Part shown: positions 36,960-46,042 of the stretch, piece after piece
Numbering within the stretch: position 1 is the first letter of the stretch
How the letters are laid out: each line of letters opens with the position of its first letter
NCBI GenBank assembly: GCA_016839165.1
Contig: CP069300.1
Span: 6,644,001 to 6,708,000 of the forward strand
Source of the DNA: Bradyrhizobium sp. PSBB068
GTDB lineage: Bacteria; Pseudomonadota; Alphaproteobacteria; Rhizobiales; Xanthobacteraceae
Direction of reading: 5' to 3'
DNA length: 64,000 bases
Notes under the pieces: model-generated
What the model was told of the DNA's origin: nothing
Databases searched by the model: none
Seen by the model: the letters and a program-made list of their open reading frames with translations, nothing else
Translations under genes and position numbers: made by a program

Positions 36960-38366
36960 ATGTTCGAAGGCTGGGATGCGGTCGTACTCGCCCGCGCGCA
37001 ATTCGCTTTCACGATGTCGTTCCACATCGTGTTTCCTGCATTCTCGATCGGACTTGCGAGCTATCTCGCGGTGCTGGAGGCGCTTTGGCTGATCACCAAG
37101 CGCGAGGTCTACATCAACCTGTTCAATTACTGGCTGAAGATCTTCGCGGTCGCGTTCGGCATGGGCGTGGTCTCCGGCATCGTGATGTCCTACCAGTTCG
37201 GCACCAACTGGGCGTCCTTCGCCGACAAGACCGGGCCGGTGATCGGCCCGATGATGGCCTATGAGGTCTTGACCGCATTCTTCCTCGAGGCCGGCTTCCT
37301 CGGCGTGATGCTGTTCGGCCTGTCGCGGGTCGGCCCGCGGCTGCATTTCGTGGCGACCCTGATGGTCGCGATCGGCACGCTGATCTCCGCGTTCTGGATC
37401 CTGTCGGCCAATTCCTGGATGCAGACCCCGGCCGGTCACGCGGTCAATGCCGACGGCCAGTTCGTCGCCGCCGACTGGCTCAAGGTGATCTTCAACCCGT
37501 CCTTCCCCTATCGCCTGGTGCACATGGTGCTGGCGGCCTACCTCACCACCTCGCTGGTGGTCGGCGCGGTCGGCGCCTGGCACCTGCTGCGCGACCAGCA
37601 TCTGGCGGGGGCGCGCGTGATGTTCTCGATGGCGATGTGGATGGCGACGCTGGTGGCGCCGATCCAGATCCTGGCCGGCGACCAACACGGCCTCAACACG
37701 CTGGAGCACCAGCCCGCCAAGGTGATGGCGATGGAAGGTCACTTCCAGAGCCACAAGGACGGCGCGCCGCTGATCCTGTTCGGCTGGCCCGACGAACGCG
37801 ATGCCAAGGTGAAATACGCGATCGAGGTGCCGAAGCTGTCGTCGCTGATCCTGAAGCATTCGCTCGACGCACCGCTCGCCGGCCTCGACACGGTGCCGCG
37901 CGAGAACTGGCCGCCGGTGCCGATCACGTTCTGGGCGTTCCGCATCATGGTCGGGCTCGGCTTCCTGATCATGGGGCTCGGCCTGTTCAGCCTGCTGATG
38001 CGCTGGCGCGGCATGATGTACCAGTCACAGCTGCTGCATCGCTTCGCGGTGCTGATGGGCCCGGCCGGCTTCATCGCGGTGCTCGCCGGCTGGATCACCA
38101 CCGAGACCGGGCGGCAACCGTTCACGGTCTACGGGCTGCTGCGCACGACGGATTCCGCCTCGCCGCTGGCGGCGCCGGCCGTGGGTTCCTCGCTGATCGC
38201 CTTCATCATCGTCTATTTCGTCGTGTTCATCGCGGGCGTGATCTACATCCTGCGGCTGATGGCGCAGCCGCCGCATCCCGGCGAACAGGGCCCGACCAAG
38301 GACCTTCCCGCCCGCGCGGCCGGCATCACGCCGGCGGCAGGCGCCGCCGTGGAGGGCGCGCGATGA
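36960..38366 (+). CDS. cydA: Cytochrome bd-type ubiquinol oxidase subunit I
   Basis: 468 residues, about nine membrane segments. The conserved haem-ligand regions RAQFAFTMSFHIVFPAFSIG and GHFQSHKDGAP are present; the quinol loop is short, as in cyanide-insensitive (CIO) oxidases. It reduces oxygen with electrons from quinol. The stop overlaps the cydB start by ATGA. Confidence 0.95.
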   Translation: MFEGWDAVVLARAQFAFTMSFHIVFPAFSIGLASYLAVLEALWLITKREVYINLFNYWLKIFAVAFGMGVVSGIVMSYQFGTNWASFADKTGPVIGPMMAYEVLTAFFLEAGFLGVMLFGLSRVGPRLHFVATLMVAIGTLISAFWILSANSWMQTPAGHAVNADGQFVAADWLKVIFNPSFPYRLVHMVLAAYLTTSLVVGAVGAWHLLRDQHLAGARVMFSMAMWMATLVAPIQILAGDQHGLNTLEHQPAKVMAMEGHFQSHKDGAPLILFGWPDERDAKVKYAIEVPKLSSLILKHSLDAPLAGLDTVPRENWPPVPITFWAFRIMVGLGFLIMGLGLFSLLMRWRGMMYQSQLLHRFAVLMGPAGFIAVLAGWITTETGRQPFTVYGLLRTTDSASPLAAPAVGSSLIAFIIVYFVVFIAGVIYILRLMAQPPHPGEQGPTKDLPARAAGITPAAGAAVEGAR

Positions 38367-39364
38367 TCGACCTGACCACGATCTGGGCCTTCATCATCGC
38401 CTTCGCCGTGTTCGTCTATGTCGTGATGGACGGCTTCGACCTCGGCCTCGGCATCCTGTTTCCGCTGTTCCCGCAAAAGACCGATCGCGACGTGATCATG
38501 AATACCGTGGCGCCGGTGTGGGACGGCAACGAGACCTGGCTGGTGCTCGGCGGCGGCGGCATGATGGCGGCGTTTCCGCTGGCCTATGCGGTGCTGATGC
38601 CGGCGCTCTACACCCCGATGATCGCGATGCTGCTCGGCCTCGTATTCCGCGGCGTCGCCTTCGAATTCCGCTGGCGCACCCAGAAGGCGCGCAACAAATG
38701 GGATCTCGCTTTCGCCGGCGGCTCGCTGGTGGCAACGCTGGCGCAGGGCATCGCGCTCGGCGCCATCCTGCAGGGCATCCATGTCGAGGGACGACACTAT
38801 GCCGGCGGCTGGTGGGACTGGCTGACGCCGTTCAGCGTCCTGACCGGCATTGCGCTCGTGATCGGCTATGCGTTGCTCGGCGCGACCTGGCTGGTGATGA
38901 AGACCGAAGGCTCGCTGCGCGACCGCGCCTACCAGCTGAGCTGGATCCTGCTGGTCGCGATGCTGTGCGCGATCGGTGCCGTCAGCATCGCAACGCCGTT
39001 CCTGGCCGTACAGTACACCCAGCGCTGGTTCGCCTGGCCCAACATCGTCCTCACCGCGCCGGTGCCGATCGCGGTCGCCGCAGTCACGGCGCTGTTGCTG
39101 CGCGCGCTCAGCAACAGGAACGACCACCAGCCGTTCTTCCTGACGCTCGCCCTGTTCGCGCTGTCCTATGCCGGGCTCGGCATTAGCATGTATCCGTACA
39201 TCGTGCCGCAGAGCATCACGATCTGGCAGGCGGCGGCGCCGGCCAACAGCCAGATCTTCATGCTGTTCGGAGTCTCGATCCTGGTGCCGCTGATCCTCGG
39301 CTACACCGCCTGGGCCTATTGGGTGTTCCGCGGCAAGGTGCGGCCCGGCCACGGATATCATTGA
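38363..39364 (+). CDS. cydB: Cytochrome bd-type ubiquinol oxidase subunit II
   Basis: 333 residues, eight to nine membrane segments, with typical start WAFIIAFAVFVYVVMDGFDL and the GNETWLVLGGGGM block. It binds subunit I. ATG 38363 was chosen because it overlaps the cydA stop. The next start overlaps its own stop (TGATG). Confidence 0.95.
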   Translation: MIDLTTIWAFIIAFAVFVYVVMDGFDLGLGILFPLFPQKTDRDVIMNTVAPVWDGNETWLVLGGGGMMAAFPLAYAVLMPALYTPMIAMLLGLVFRGVAFEFRWRTQKARNKWDLAFAGGSLVATLAQGIALGAILQGIHVEGRHYAGGWWDWLTPFSVLTGIALVIGYALLGATWLVMKTEGSLRDRAYQLSWILLVAMLCAIGAVSIATPFLAVQYTQRWFAWPNIVLTAPVPIAVAAVTALLLRALSNRNDHQPFFLTLALFALSYAGLGISMYPYIVPQSITIWQAAAPANSQIFMLFGVSILVPLILGYTAWAYWVFRGKVRPGHGYH

Positions 39365-39492
39365 TGCCGCCCGATCCCGGTCAGCGGCCGCTCAGTCAGC
39401 GCCTGCTGTGGTTCGTCGTGCTCTGGCTCGGCGGCGTCGGCACGGTGGCGCTGGTCTCGTTCGCGTTGCGGCTCTGGATCGCGCCGAAATGA
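39364..39492 (+). CDS. DUF2474 small membrane protein of the bd oxidase
   Basis: 42 residues with one membrane helix: RLLWFVVLWLGGVGTVALVS. It matches DUF2474, often encoded right after CIO-type cydB and comparable to CydX, a small subunit that stabilises the oxidase. Its ATG overlaps the cydB stop. Subunit role inferred from position and family. Confidence 0.8.
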   Translation: MPPDPGQRPLSQRLLWFVVLWLGGVGTVALVSFALRLWIAPK

Positions 39493-39664
39493 GGCGGCCC
39501 GCGCCGCGCGCCGCCGTCCCCGACGACAAAAAACGGAAGCATTACAGTGATATAGTGTGACGCCCGCCCTAAACTTGCCATCAAGCTGCCGCTGAGATTT
39601 GATGCTTCCGAACCTGATTTGGGTGGAGCAACCATTGGCTGCTTGCCAACAAGGAGAGCTTTGC

Positions 39665-40258
39665 ATGACGAAACTTCGTCACCTGGTCTGGATGTTGATT
39701 GCCACAGGTGCGCTCGTGCTGTCGACGTCGCAGGGCTTCGCCCAGAGCCGCCCCGATGCCGACGAGCCGGGCCTGATCGCCGACGACAGCTACCAGCTCG
39801 ATCCGGAATGGCAGAAGCAGGTCGTGTACTACCGGACCAACGAGGCGCCGGGCACCATCATCGTCTCCACCGCCGAACGCCATCTCTATCTCGTGCAAGG
39901 CAATGGCCGCGCGCTGCGCTATGGCATCGGCGTCGGCCGCGACGGCTTTCAGTGGCAGGGCCTCGTGACCATCACCCGCAAGGCCGAGTGGCCGGATTGG
40001 GTGCCGCCGCCGGAAATGATCGCCCGCCAGCCCTATCTGCCGCGCTTCATGGCCGGCGGCCCGGGCAATCCGCTCGGCGCCCGCGCGATGTATCTCGGCA
40101 CCACGGTGTACCGCATCCACGGCACCAACCGGCCCGACACCATCGGCACCGCGATCTCGTCCGGCTGCTTCCGCCTGGTCAACGCCGACGTCGCCGATCT
40201 CTACAACCGCGTTCCCGTCGGCACCAAGGTGATCATCCGCCAGAAGCCCGAACTCTGA
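39665..40258 (+). CDS. L,D-transpeptidase
   Basis: 197 residues. Signal peptide ending at GFAQS (about 28), YkuD domain with YRIHGTNRPDTIG and the catalytic SSGCFRLVN (Cys168). Such enzymes crosslink peptidoglycan by 3-3 bonds or attach proteins to it. A clear AAGGAGA site precedes ATG 39665. Confidence 0.93.
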   Translation: MTKLRHLVWMLIATGALVLSTSQGFAQSRPDADEPGLIADDSYQLDPEWQKQVVYYRTNEAPGTIIVSTAERHLYLVQGNGRALRYGIGVGRDGFQWQGLVTITRKAEWPDWVPPPEMIARQPYLPRFMAGGPGNPLGARAMYLGTTVYRIHGTNRPDTIGTAISSGCFRLVNADVADLYNRVPVGTKVIIRQKPEL

Positions 40259-40319
40259 TCCCGACCCCGCCTTCGATATCCGACCCGCTTTTCCCCCGAT
40301 CATTCGCGAGAGAGAACCC

Positions 40320-41357
40320 ATGCGTACATTTCGAGGCGGCCTGACGATCGGGCTCGCGGTCGCCGCGCTCGTTGCGGCCGCCGCCATCACCTATGAGCGT
40401 TACGACACCCGCACGCTGAAGCGCACCGTCCGCCGCGGCGACGTGCTGTGCGGCGTCAACAAGGGCCTGCCGGGCTTCTCGATCCCCGACGACAAGGGCA
40501 ACTGGACCGGCTTCGACGTCGACTTCTGCCGCGCGGTCGCCGCGGCGATCTTCGACGATCCGTCGAAGGCGAAGTTCGTGCCGCTCGATGCCAGCGAACG
40601 CTTCAAGGAGCTGCAGAACCGCAAGGTCGACATCCTCTCGCGCAACTCCACCTGGAGCATGTCGCGCGAGACCAATTACGATCTCTATTTCCCGGCGGTC
40701 GCCTATTATGACGGCCAGGGCTTCATGATTCCCCGCGCGCGCAACATCGATTCCGCGCTCGACCTCAACGACAGCAAGGTCTGTGTGCAGGCCAACACCA
40801 CGACGCAGCTCAACCTCGCCGACTATTTCCGTGCCAACAACATGAAGTACACGGAGATGAAGTTCGACAAGCTAGACGATGTCGTGAAGGCCTATGATTC
40901 GGGCCAGTGCGACACGCTGACCTCGGACGCCTCGCAGCTCTATGCGCTGCGGCTCAACCTCTCCAAGCCGAACGACCACACCATCCTGGCCGACATCATC
41001 TCCAAGGAGCCGCTGGCGCCGGTGGTCCGGTTGCGCGACGACGACTGGATGATGATCGTGAAGTGGACGCTCTACGCCATGATCAACGCCGAGGAGCTCG
41101 GCATCACCTCGAAGAACATCGACGAGGCGCTGAAGTCGAAGAAGCCCGAAGTGATGCGGCTGGTCGGCACCGAAGGTTCCTATGGCGAGGATCTCGGCCT
41201 GACCAAGGACTGGGCGGTGCGCATCATCCGCCACGTCGGCAATTACGGCGAAGTCTACGACCGCAACGTCGGCGCCGATTCCAGGCTGAAGATCCCGCGC
41301 GGCATGAACCAGCTCTGGAACGCCGGCGGCGTGCAATACGCACCGCCGATCCGGTGA
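40320..41357 (+). CDS. Amino-acid ABC transporter substrate-binding protein
   Basis: 345 residues. Signal or anchor segment (LTIGLAVAALVAAAAIT), then a type 3 solute-binding domain with VLCGVNKGLPGFSIPDDKGN and FDVDFCRAVAAA, similar to the AapJ/BztA general L-amino-acid binding proteins. No permease or ATPase gene is next to it, so it is an orphan binding protein. Confidence 0.9.
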   Translation: MRTFRGGLTIGLAVAALVAAAAITYERYDTRTLKRTVRRGDVLCGVNKGLPGFSIPDDKGNWTGFDVDFCRAVAAAIFDDPSKAKFVPLDASERFKELQNRKVDILSRNSTWSMSRETNYDLYFPAVAYYDGQGFMIPRARNIDSALDLNDSKVCVQANTTTQLNLADYFRANNMKYTEMKFDKLDDVVKAYDSGQCDTLTSDASQLYALRLNLSKPNDHTILADIISKEPLAPVVRLRDDDWMMIVKWTLYAMINAEELGITSKNIDEALKSKKPEVMRLVGTEGSYGEDLGLTKDWAVRIIRHVGNYGEVYDRNVGADSRLKIPRGMNQLWNAGGVQYAPPIR

Positions 41358-41366
41358 CGCTATTCC

Positions 41367-41470
41367 GTCATTCCGGGATGCGCCGATAGGCGCAGGCCCG
41401 GAATCCATCAAGCCGCAAAGCTGGTGGCGCCATGGATTCCGGGCTCGCGCTTCGCGCGCCCCGGAATGAC
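41367..41470. repeat. Paired inverted intergenic repeat
   Basis: GTCATTCCGGGATGCGCCGA and onward at the left is answered by GCGCGCCCCGGAATGAC at the right, with ATGGATTCCGGGC in the middle. Same family as 42655-42753. It lies between the binding protein gene and the convergent acyl-CoA dehydrogenase gene. Confidence 0.7.
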
Positions 41471-41472
41471 AA

Positions 41473-42612
41473 TCAGTACCCTTTGCCGCTCGCCAGCTGG
41501 TCGGTGTGGAAATTGCTGTCGCCGAACAGCTCCTGGCAGACCCGGGCGCGCTTCATGAAGAAGCCGATGTCGAACTGGTCGGTCATGCCCATGCCGCCAT
41601 GCATCTGCACGCCCTCCTGCACAGCCAGCGTTGCCGTGGTGCCCGCGCGCGCTTTTGCCACCGCGACCGCATGCGCGGCCTTGTCGAGATCGGTATCGAG
41701 CGCCTGCAACGCCTTCAACACCGCGGCGCGGGTGATCTCGATATCGATGTAGAGCTGGGCGGCGCGGTGCTGCAACGCCTGGAATTCGCCGATCGCCTTG
41801 CCGAACTGCTTGCGCTCCTTGAGATAGGTCACGGTGCGGCCGAACACCTCGTCGGAGAGACCGACCATTTCGGAGGCGACCGCACCGCGGCCGATATTGA
41901 GCACGCCCTCGAGCAGCCCAAAGCCCTGATCGACCTCGCCGAGCACGCTGTCGGCATTGACCTCGACATTGTCGAACACGATCCGCGCCGCGTTGTGCGA
42001 ATCGACCATCGCGGTGCGCTCGACCGCGAGCCCCTTCGCCTTCGGATCGACCAGGAACAGCGTCAACCCGTTCCTGTCGCCGGCGCTGCCTGCGCTGCGC
42101 GCGGCAACGATCAACAGATCGGCAGTGTGGCCATCGACCACGAAGGCCTTGTCACCCGACAGCTTGAAGCCGTTGCCGGCGCGCACAGCCTGCAATTTGG
42201 TCTGCAGCGGACGATGCTTGGCGCCTTCATCGATCGCGAGCGCCGCGAGCAGCGAGCCGTTGGCGATTTTGGGCAGATGCTGCGCCTTCTGCGCCTCGCT
42301 GCCGCCGCGCGACAGTGCGGAGGCCGCGAGCACCGAGGTCGCAAGGAACGGCGACGGCATCAAGGTGCGGCCGATCTCTTCCATGACGATGCCGGCCTCG
42401 ACGCAGCCGAGCCCGCTGCCGCCGAACTGGTCCGGCACCAACAGGCCGGAGAAGCCCATCTCGGCAAAGGTTGTCCAGAGCTCGCGCGAGAAGCCGGTCG
42501 CGTCCTTGTTGTCGCGCAAGGACCGCAGATGCGCCACCGGCGCCTTGTCGCTGATGAGACCGCGCGCACTGTCGCGCAGCATGGATTGTTCTTCGGTGAG
42601 GACGAGGGCCAT
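41473..42612 (-). CDS. Acyl-CoA dehydrogenase
   Basis: 379 residues. N-terminal helical domain (LTEEQSMLRDSARGLISD), middle beta domain, and C-terminal helical domain ending QMHGGMGMTDQFDIGFFMKR. Flavin enzyme that oxidises an acyl-CoA. Together with the next gene on the same strand it may form a two-subunit enzyme; substrate unknown. Confidence 0.9.
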   Translation of the reverse strand: MALVLTEEQSMLRDSARGLISDKAPVAHLRSLRDNKDATGFSRELWTTFAEMGFSGLLVPDQFGGSGLGCVEAGIVMEEIGRTLMPSPFLATSVLAASALSRGGSEAQKAQHLPKIANGSLLAALAIDEGAKHRPLQTKLQAVRAGNGFKLSGDKAFVVDGHTADLLIVAARSAGSAGDRNGLTLFLVDPKAKGLAVERTAMVDSHNAARIVFDNVEVNADSVLGEVDQGFGLLEGVLNIGRGAVASEMVGLSDEVFGRTVTYLKERKQFGKAIGEFQALQHRAAQLYIDIEITRAAVLKALQALDTDLDKAAHAVAVAKARAGTTATLAVQEGVQMHGGMGMTDQFDIGFFMKRARVCQELFGDSNFHTDQLASGKGY

Positions 42613-42654
42613 GGAGAATCCGATCTAACGTTCGAAGCTGATATGTCTAAGTTC

Positions 42655-42753
42655 GTCATTCCGGGATGGCCCGAAGGGACAGGCCCGGAATCCATAACCA
42701 CGATCTGGGGTTATGGATTCCGGGCTCGCGACTGCGTCGCGCCCCGGAATGAC
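42655..42753. repeat. Paired inverted intergenic repeat
   Basis: GTCATTCCGGGATGGCCCGA at the left and GCGCCCCGGAATGAC at the right, with internal CCATAACCACG and GGTTATGG also complementary. It separates the two acyl-CoA dehydrogenase genes. Confidence 0.7.
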
Positions 42754-42769
42754 GGGTGGAAAGACCGCG

Positions 42770-43954
42770 TCACGCCCCCGGCAGATCGAGGATGCGCTTG
42801 GCGACGATGCCGAGCATCACCTCCGAGGTGCCGCCCTCGATCGAGTTGGCCTTGGTGCGCAGCCAGGCGCGCGGGCGGGCGCCGCCTTTCGAGCGATCGC
42901 TCTCCCATTCCAGCGCGTCGATGCCGCCGGCGGACATCAGGATCTCGTAGCGGCGCTTGTTGAGCTCGGTGCCGTAATATTTCATCGCCGAGGAGAATGC
43001 CGGATGCGACTGCCCGGCCTTGGCGAGATCGACCGCGCGCTCCGCGGCCGCGGCGAGCGCCGCTTCGTCGACTTCGAAATTCGCGATCTGGCTGCGCAGC
43101 TGCGCGTCGTCGAGCCTGCCTTGCGCATCCGCGCCGACCGAGTCGGCGGCGATCTGGCCGAGCGGACGGCCGACGCCGCGCTCGCCCATGCCCGAGATCA
43201 TCGCGCGCTCGTGCTGCAGCAGGTACTTCGCGACATCCCAGCCGCGATTGACGGTGCCGACGACATGCGACTTCGGCACGCGGACATTGTCGAAGAAGGT
43301 TTCGCAGAACGGCGAATAGCCGGAGATCAGCAGGATCGGTTTGGTCGACACGCCCTTCGAGGTCATGTCGAACAGGATGAAGCTGATGCCGTCGTGCTTC
43401 TTGGCCGCAGGATCGGTGCGCACCAGGCAGAAGATCCAGTCGGCATAGTTGGCGTAGGAGGTCCAGATCTTCTGGCCGTTGATGATGTAGTCGTCACCGT
43501 CGCCGACCGCGCGGGTCTGCAGCGAGGCGAGGTCCGAGCCGGCGTTCGGCTCGGAATAGCCCTGGCACCAGCGGATCAGGCCCGCGGTGATCTTCGGCAG
43601 ATGCTCCTTCTTCTGCTCCTCGGTGCCGTATTTCAACAGCGCCGGCCCGAGCATCGAGATGCCGAACGAGGTCAGCGGCGCCCGCGCGCCGATCGCCGCC
43701 ATCTCCTGGCGCACGATCTTGGCTTCCTCGCCGTCGAGGCCGCCGCCGCCATACTCCTTCGGCCAATGCGGCACGGTCCACCCCTTGTCGCGCATCCGCT
43801 CGAACCAGACCCGCTGCGCGTCCGACGAGAATTTCGCATTGCGGCCCCCCCAGAAGGTGTCGCCATCCGAGGTCATCGGTTTGCGCATCTCGGCCGGGCA
43901 GTTCTGCTCCAGCCAGGCGCGGGTCTCTGCGCGGAATTTCTCGAGGTCAGCCAT
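42770..43954 (-). CDS. Acyl-CoA dehydrogenase
   Basis: 394 residues. YSEPNAGSDLASLQTRA and GQKIWTSYANYADWIFCLVR are typical flavin and substrate-contact blocks. It lies upstream of another dehydrogenase gene on the same strand with a 157-bp gap. The pair resembles heterotetrameric acyl-CoA dehydrogenases such as those for dicarboxylic or ring acids; this is inference. Confidence 0.9.
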   Translation of the reverse strand: MADLEKFRAETRAWLEQNCPAEMRKPMTSDGDTFWGGRNAKFSSDAQRVWFERMRDKGWTVPHWPKEYGGGGLDGEEAKIVRQEMAAIGARAPLTSFGISMLGPALLKYGTEEQKKEHLPKITAGLIRWCQGYSEPNAGSDLASLQTRAVGDGDDYIINGQKIWTSYANYADWIFCLVRTDPAAKKHDGISFILFDMTSKGVSTKPILLISGYSPFCETFFDNVRVPKSHVVGTVNRGWDVAKYLLQHERAMISGMGERGVGRPLGQIAADSVGADAQGRLDDAQLRSQIANFEVDEAALAAAAERAVDLAKAGQSHPAFSSAMKYYGTELNKRRYEILMSAGGIDALEWESDRSKGGARPRAWLRTKANSIEGGTSEVMLGIVAKRILDLPGA

Positions 43955-44122
43955 GGTGCGTTTCCAGTCAAATTCGACGAATTGGATTCGACCTTAGACC
44001 TACGCAGCCGCCGAATTCAATATGCCTCGCGGCCGCGCCATGCTCTGGCGTCGCTACTCACCTTGCGCGATCGGGTGTATCGCCGAGACGGGGTAACGGT
44101 TGAAAAACAAGAGGAAACGGAC

Positions 44123-44668
44123 ATGCGGCTGAAACTGCTTTCGCCTAGCGAAATGAACGCCGCCCAGAAAGAAACCTACGACGAGTCGATCGCCGGCAAG
44201 CGCGGCGCGCCACCGGCGCCGATGATGGCCTGGCTGAACAGTCCGGAGATGGCGCGGCACGCCACGCGGCTCGGCGAGGTCTTGCGCTTCGACACGATCT
44301 TTCCGCCAAAATTGTCGGAGATCGCGATCCTCGTCACCGCGCGGCACTGGACCGCGCATTACGAATGGTATGCCCACAAGCGCCTCGCGCTGAAGGGCGG
44401 GCTCGATCCGAAGATCATCGAGGACATCCGGGTGCGCCGGACGCCGACCTTCGACGACCCCAAGGCCAGGATGATCTACGACGTCGCCAAGGCACTGCAC
44501 GAAGGTCACGGCCTGCCGAAGGCACTGTATGACGAGGCGATCGAAGTGCTGAGCCAGCGCGGCCTGGTCGAGGTGATCGGCCTCTGCGGCTACTACACGA
44601 TGGTCTCGATGACGCTGAACACGTTCGAGTTCCAGCTGCCCGGCGGCGAACTGTCGGAGCTCTGCTAG
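44123..44668 (+). CDS. Carboxymuconolactone decarboxylase family protein
   Basis: 181 residues, helical. The core SEIAILVTARHWTAHYEWYAHKRLA fits the family, but the CxxC of peroxidase-type members (AhpD) is absent. Function unknown. A GAGGAAA site precedes ATG 44123; the longer upstream frame is antisense to the dehydrogenase gene and was not used. Confidence 0.85.
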   Translation: MRLKLLSPSEMNAAQKETYDESIAGKRGAPPAPMMAWLNSPEMARHATRLGEVLRFDTIFPPKLSEIAILVTARHWTAHYEWYAHKRLALKGGLDPKIIEDIRVRRTPTFDDPKARMIYDVAKALHEGHGLPKALYDEAIEVLSQRGLVEVIGLCGYYTMVSMTLNTFEFQLPGGELSELC

Positions 44669-44686
44669 ATCCGGCCGGAAGTGGCG

Positions 44687-44715
44687 CCATCCGGAAACGC
44701 TGCGTTTCCGGATGG
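44687..44715. repeat. Perfect hairpin after the carboxymuconolactone decarboxylase gene
   Basis: CCATCCGGAAACGC and its exact reverse complement GCGTTTCCGGATGG with a one-base centre. A strong stem without a T-run. Confidence 0.55.
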
Positions 44716-44803
44716 ATTGCTCCGGCCCCGGCAAATCCGCACTATATCAGGCGGCGAAGCCTTGCCGCTGACGGCAGGGCGTTGATGCCACCGGAGCCAG
44801 CTC

Positions 44804-45298
44804 ATGCCTGAAAATCCCCCCATCGTCGCGGGCACGCGGATCGGGCATGTCCACCTCAAGGTCGCCGATCTCGAGCGCGCGCTCGGCTTCTATTGCGGCG
44901 TGCTCGGTTTCGAATTGCAGCAGCGCCTCGGGACCGATGCGGCCTTCATCTCGGCCGGCGGCTATCACCACCACATCGGCCTCAACACCTGGGAGAGCAA
45001 GGGCGGCCGCCCGCCGCCGCCCGGCACCACCGGCCTGTTCCACACCGCCATCCTCTATCCGACCCGGCCGGCGCTCGCTGACGCGCTGCATCGGGTGCTG
45101 TCGGCCGGCATCCAGCTCGACGGTGCCAGCGACCACGGTGTCAGCCAGGCGCTCTACCTGCGCGATCCCGACGAGAACGGCGTCGAGCTCTATTGGGACC
45201 GCCCCGAAGCCGAATGGCCGCGCAGCGCGGACGGCAAGCTCTCGATGTTCACGCGACGGCTGGACCTCGAGGATTTGCTGAAGCAGCGGGCGGCATAA
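44804..45298 (+). CDS. VOC family protein, ring-cleavage dioxygenase-like
   Basis: 164 residues. HVHLKVADLERALGFYCGVL, YHHHIGLNTWES and LYLRDPDENGVELYWDRP provide the usual His, His, Glu metal ligands of vicinal-oxygen-chelate enzymes. It resembles one half of catechol 2,3-dioxygenase-like proteins (CatE/YwbC group). Substrate unknown. Confidence 0.85.
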   Translation: MPENPPIVAGTRIGHVHLKVADLERALGFYCGVLGFELQQRLGTDAAFISAGGYHHHIGLNTWESKGGRPPPPGTTGLFHTAILYPTRPALADALHRVLSAGIQLDGASDHGVSQALYLRDPDENGVELYWDRPEAEWPRSADGKLSMFTRRLDLEDLLKQRAA

Positions 45299-45318
45299 TT
45301 CCGCGACCCGATAATTCC

Positions 45319-45401
45319 GTAGCTCGGATGAAGCGAAGCGAAATCCGGGATCTCGTTTCGCGGGGGCATATCCCGGATTGCGCTCAGCTCCATCGGGCTA
45401 C
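45319..45401. repeat. Imperfect inverted intergenic repeat
   Basis: GTAGCTCGGATGAAGCGAAG at the left matches the reverse complement of CTCAGCTCCATCGGGCTAC at the right. Common palindrome style between convergent genes. Confidence 0.5.
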
Positions 45402-45901
45402 CAGGATGACGACAGCCGCCCGATCCAGCCGGCCGCGTAGAGCCCGCCACCGAACACCGCATGTGTCACGAGACTTTGCAGCCGCGCGGCCCATGGATGG
45501 GGCGTGCGGCTCGCGGCAATGCCGGCGCCCATTGCGGGCTGCATCACCAGGAATGGCGCGGCCACGCTGCCGATCCCAACGAGCAACGCCGGACCGATGG
45601 TCGGCTGCCGCGCCCAATCGAGGCCGAAGATCGCAAGCAGCAGCCCGGCGAAGCCGATCCCTATCAGATAATGCGCGATCCATCCGATCACCCGTTCGCC
45701 GGTGACCTGCGGCGAGGCGGCGATGCGATCGTGACGCAGGCGTCCGGATGCGAGATGGCCGAGCCAGCGGCCGACCAGGGCATAGTCCAGCGACGGGACG
45801 CCAAGCAGATGCGCGCGGACCATCCCCCAGATGTCCATCACAATGGTCGCGCCGGTCCCAATCAACGCCGCGCTCGCCAGGTATTCCACGGCGTCAGCCA
45901 T
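45398..45901 (-). CDS. DUF2938 family membrane protein
   Basis: 167 residues, five or so membrane segments: YLASAALIGTGATIVMDIWG and onward to QSLVTHAVFGGGLYAAGWIG. It matches DUF2938, of unknown function. Divergent from a MerR-type regulator with a MerR-style promoter in between, so it is probably that regulator's target. Confidence 0.8.
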   Translation of the reverse strand: MADAVEYLASAALIGTGATIVMDIWGMVRAHLLGVPSLDYALVGRWLGHLASGRLRHDRIAASPQVTGERVIGWIAHYLIGIGFAGLLLAIFGLDWARQPTIGPALLVGIGSVAAPFLVMQPAMGAGIAASRTPHPWAARLQSLVTHAVFGGGLYAAGWIGRLSSSW

Positions 45902-46006
45902 GAGCAGCGCCGTTCCGGCATTTGAGCTGCTCGTCGTCGACCTGCGATGCGGCATCCATGCTTCTTGATCCTGCTTGCTGCCTGCGGCGGGCAGGCGATA
46001 GGCTGC

Positions 46007-46037
46007 ACACTGCCAGTTCAAGTGAACTTGAGGTCAA
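46007..46037 (-). promoter_or_regulatory. MerR-type promoter/operator for the DUF2938 gene
   Basis: On the minus strand TTGACC, a 19-bp spacer, then CAGTGT. The spacer contains the dyad TCAAGTTCACTTGA (46018-46031). Long spacers with a central dyad are the hallmark of promoters activated by MerR-family proteins. Confidence 0.6.
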
Positions 46038-46042
46038 GAGGC

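Noticed and set aside
42713..44668. 651-residue plus-strand frame ending in the carboxymuconolactone decarboxylase gene
   Set aside because: Its first 470 residues are antisense to the acyl-CoA dehydrogenase gene. Only the part from ATG 44123, with a ribosome site, is supported.
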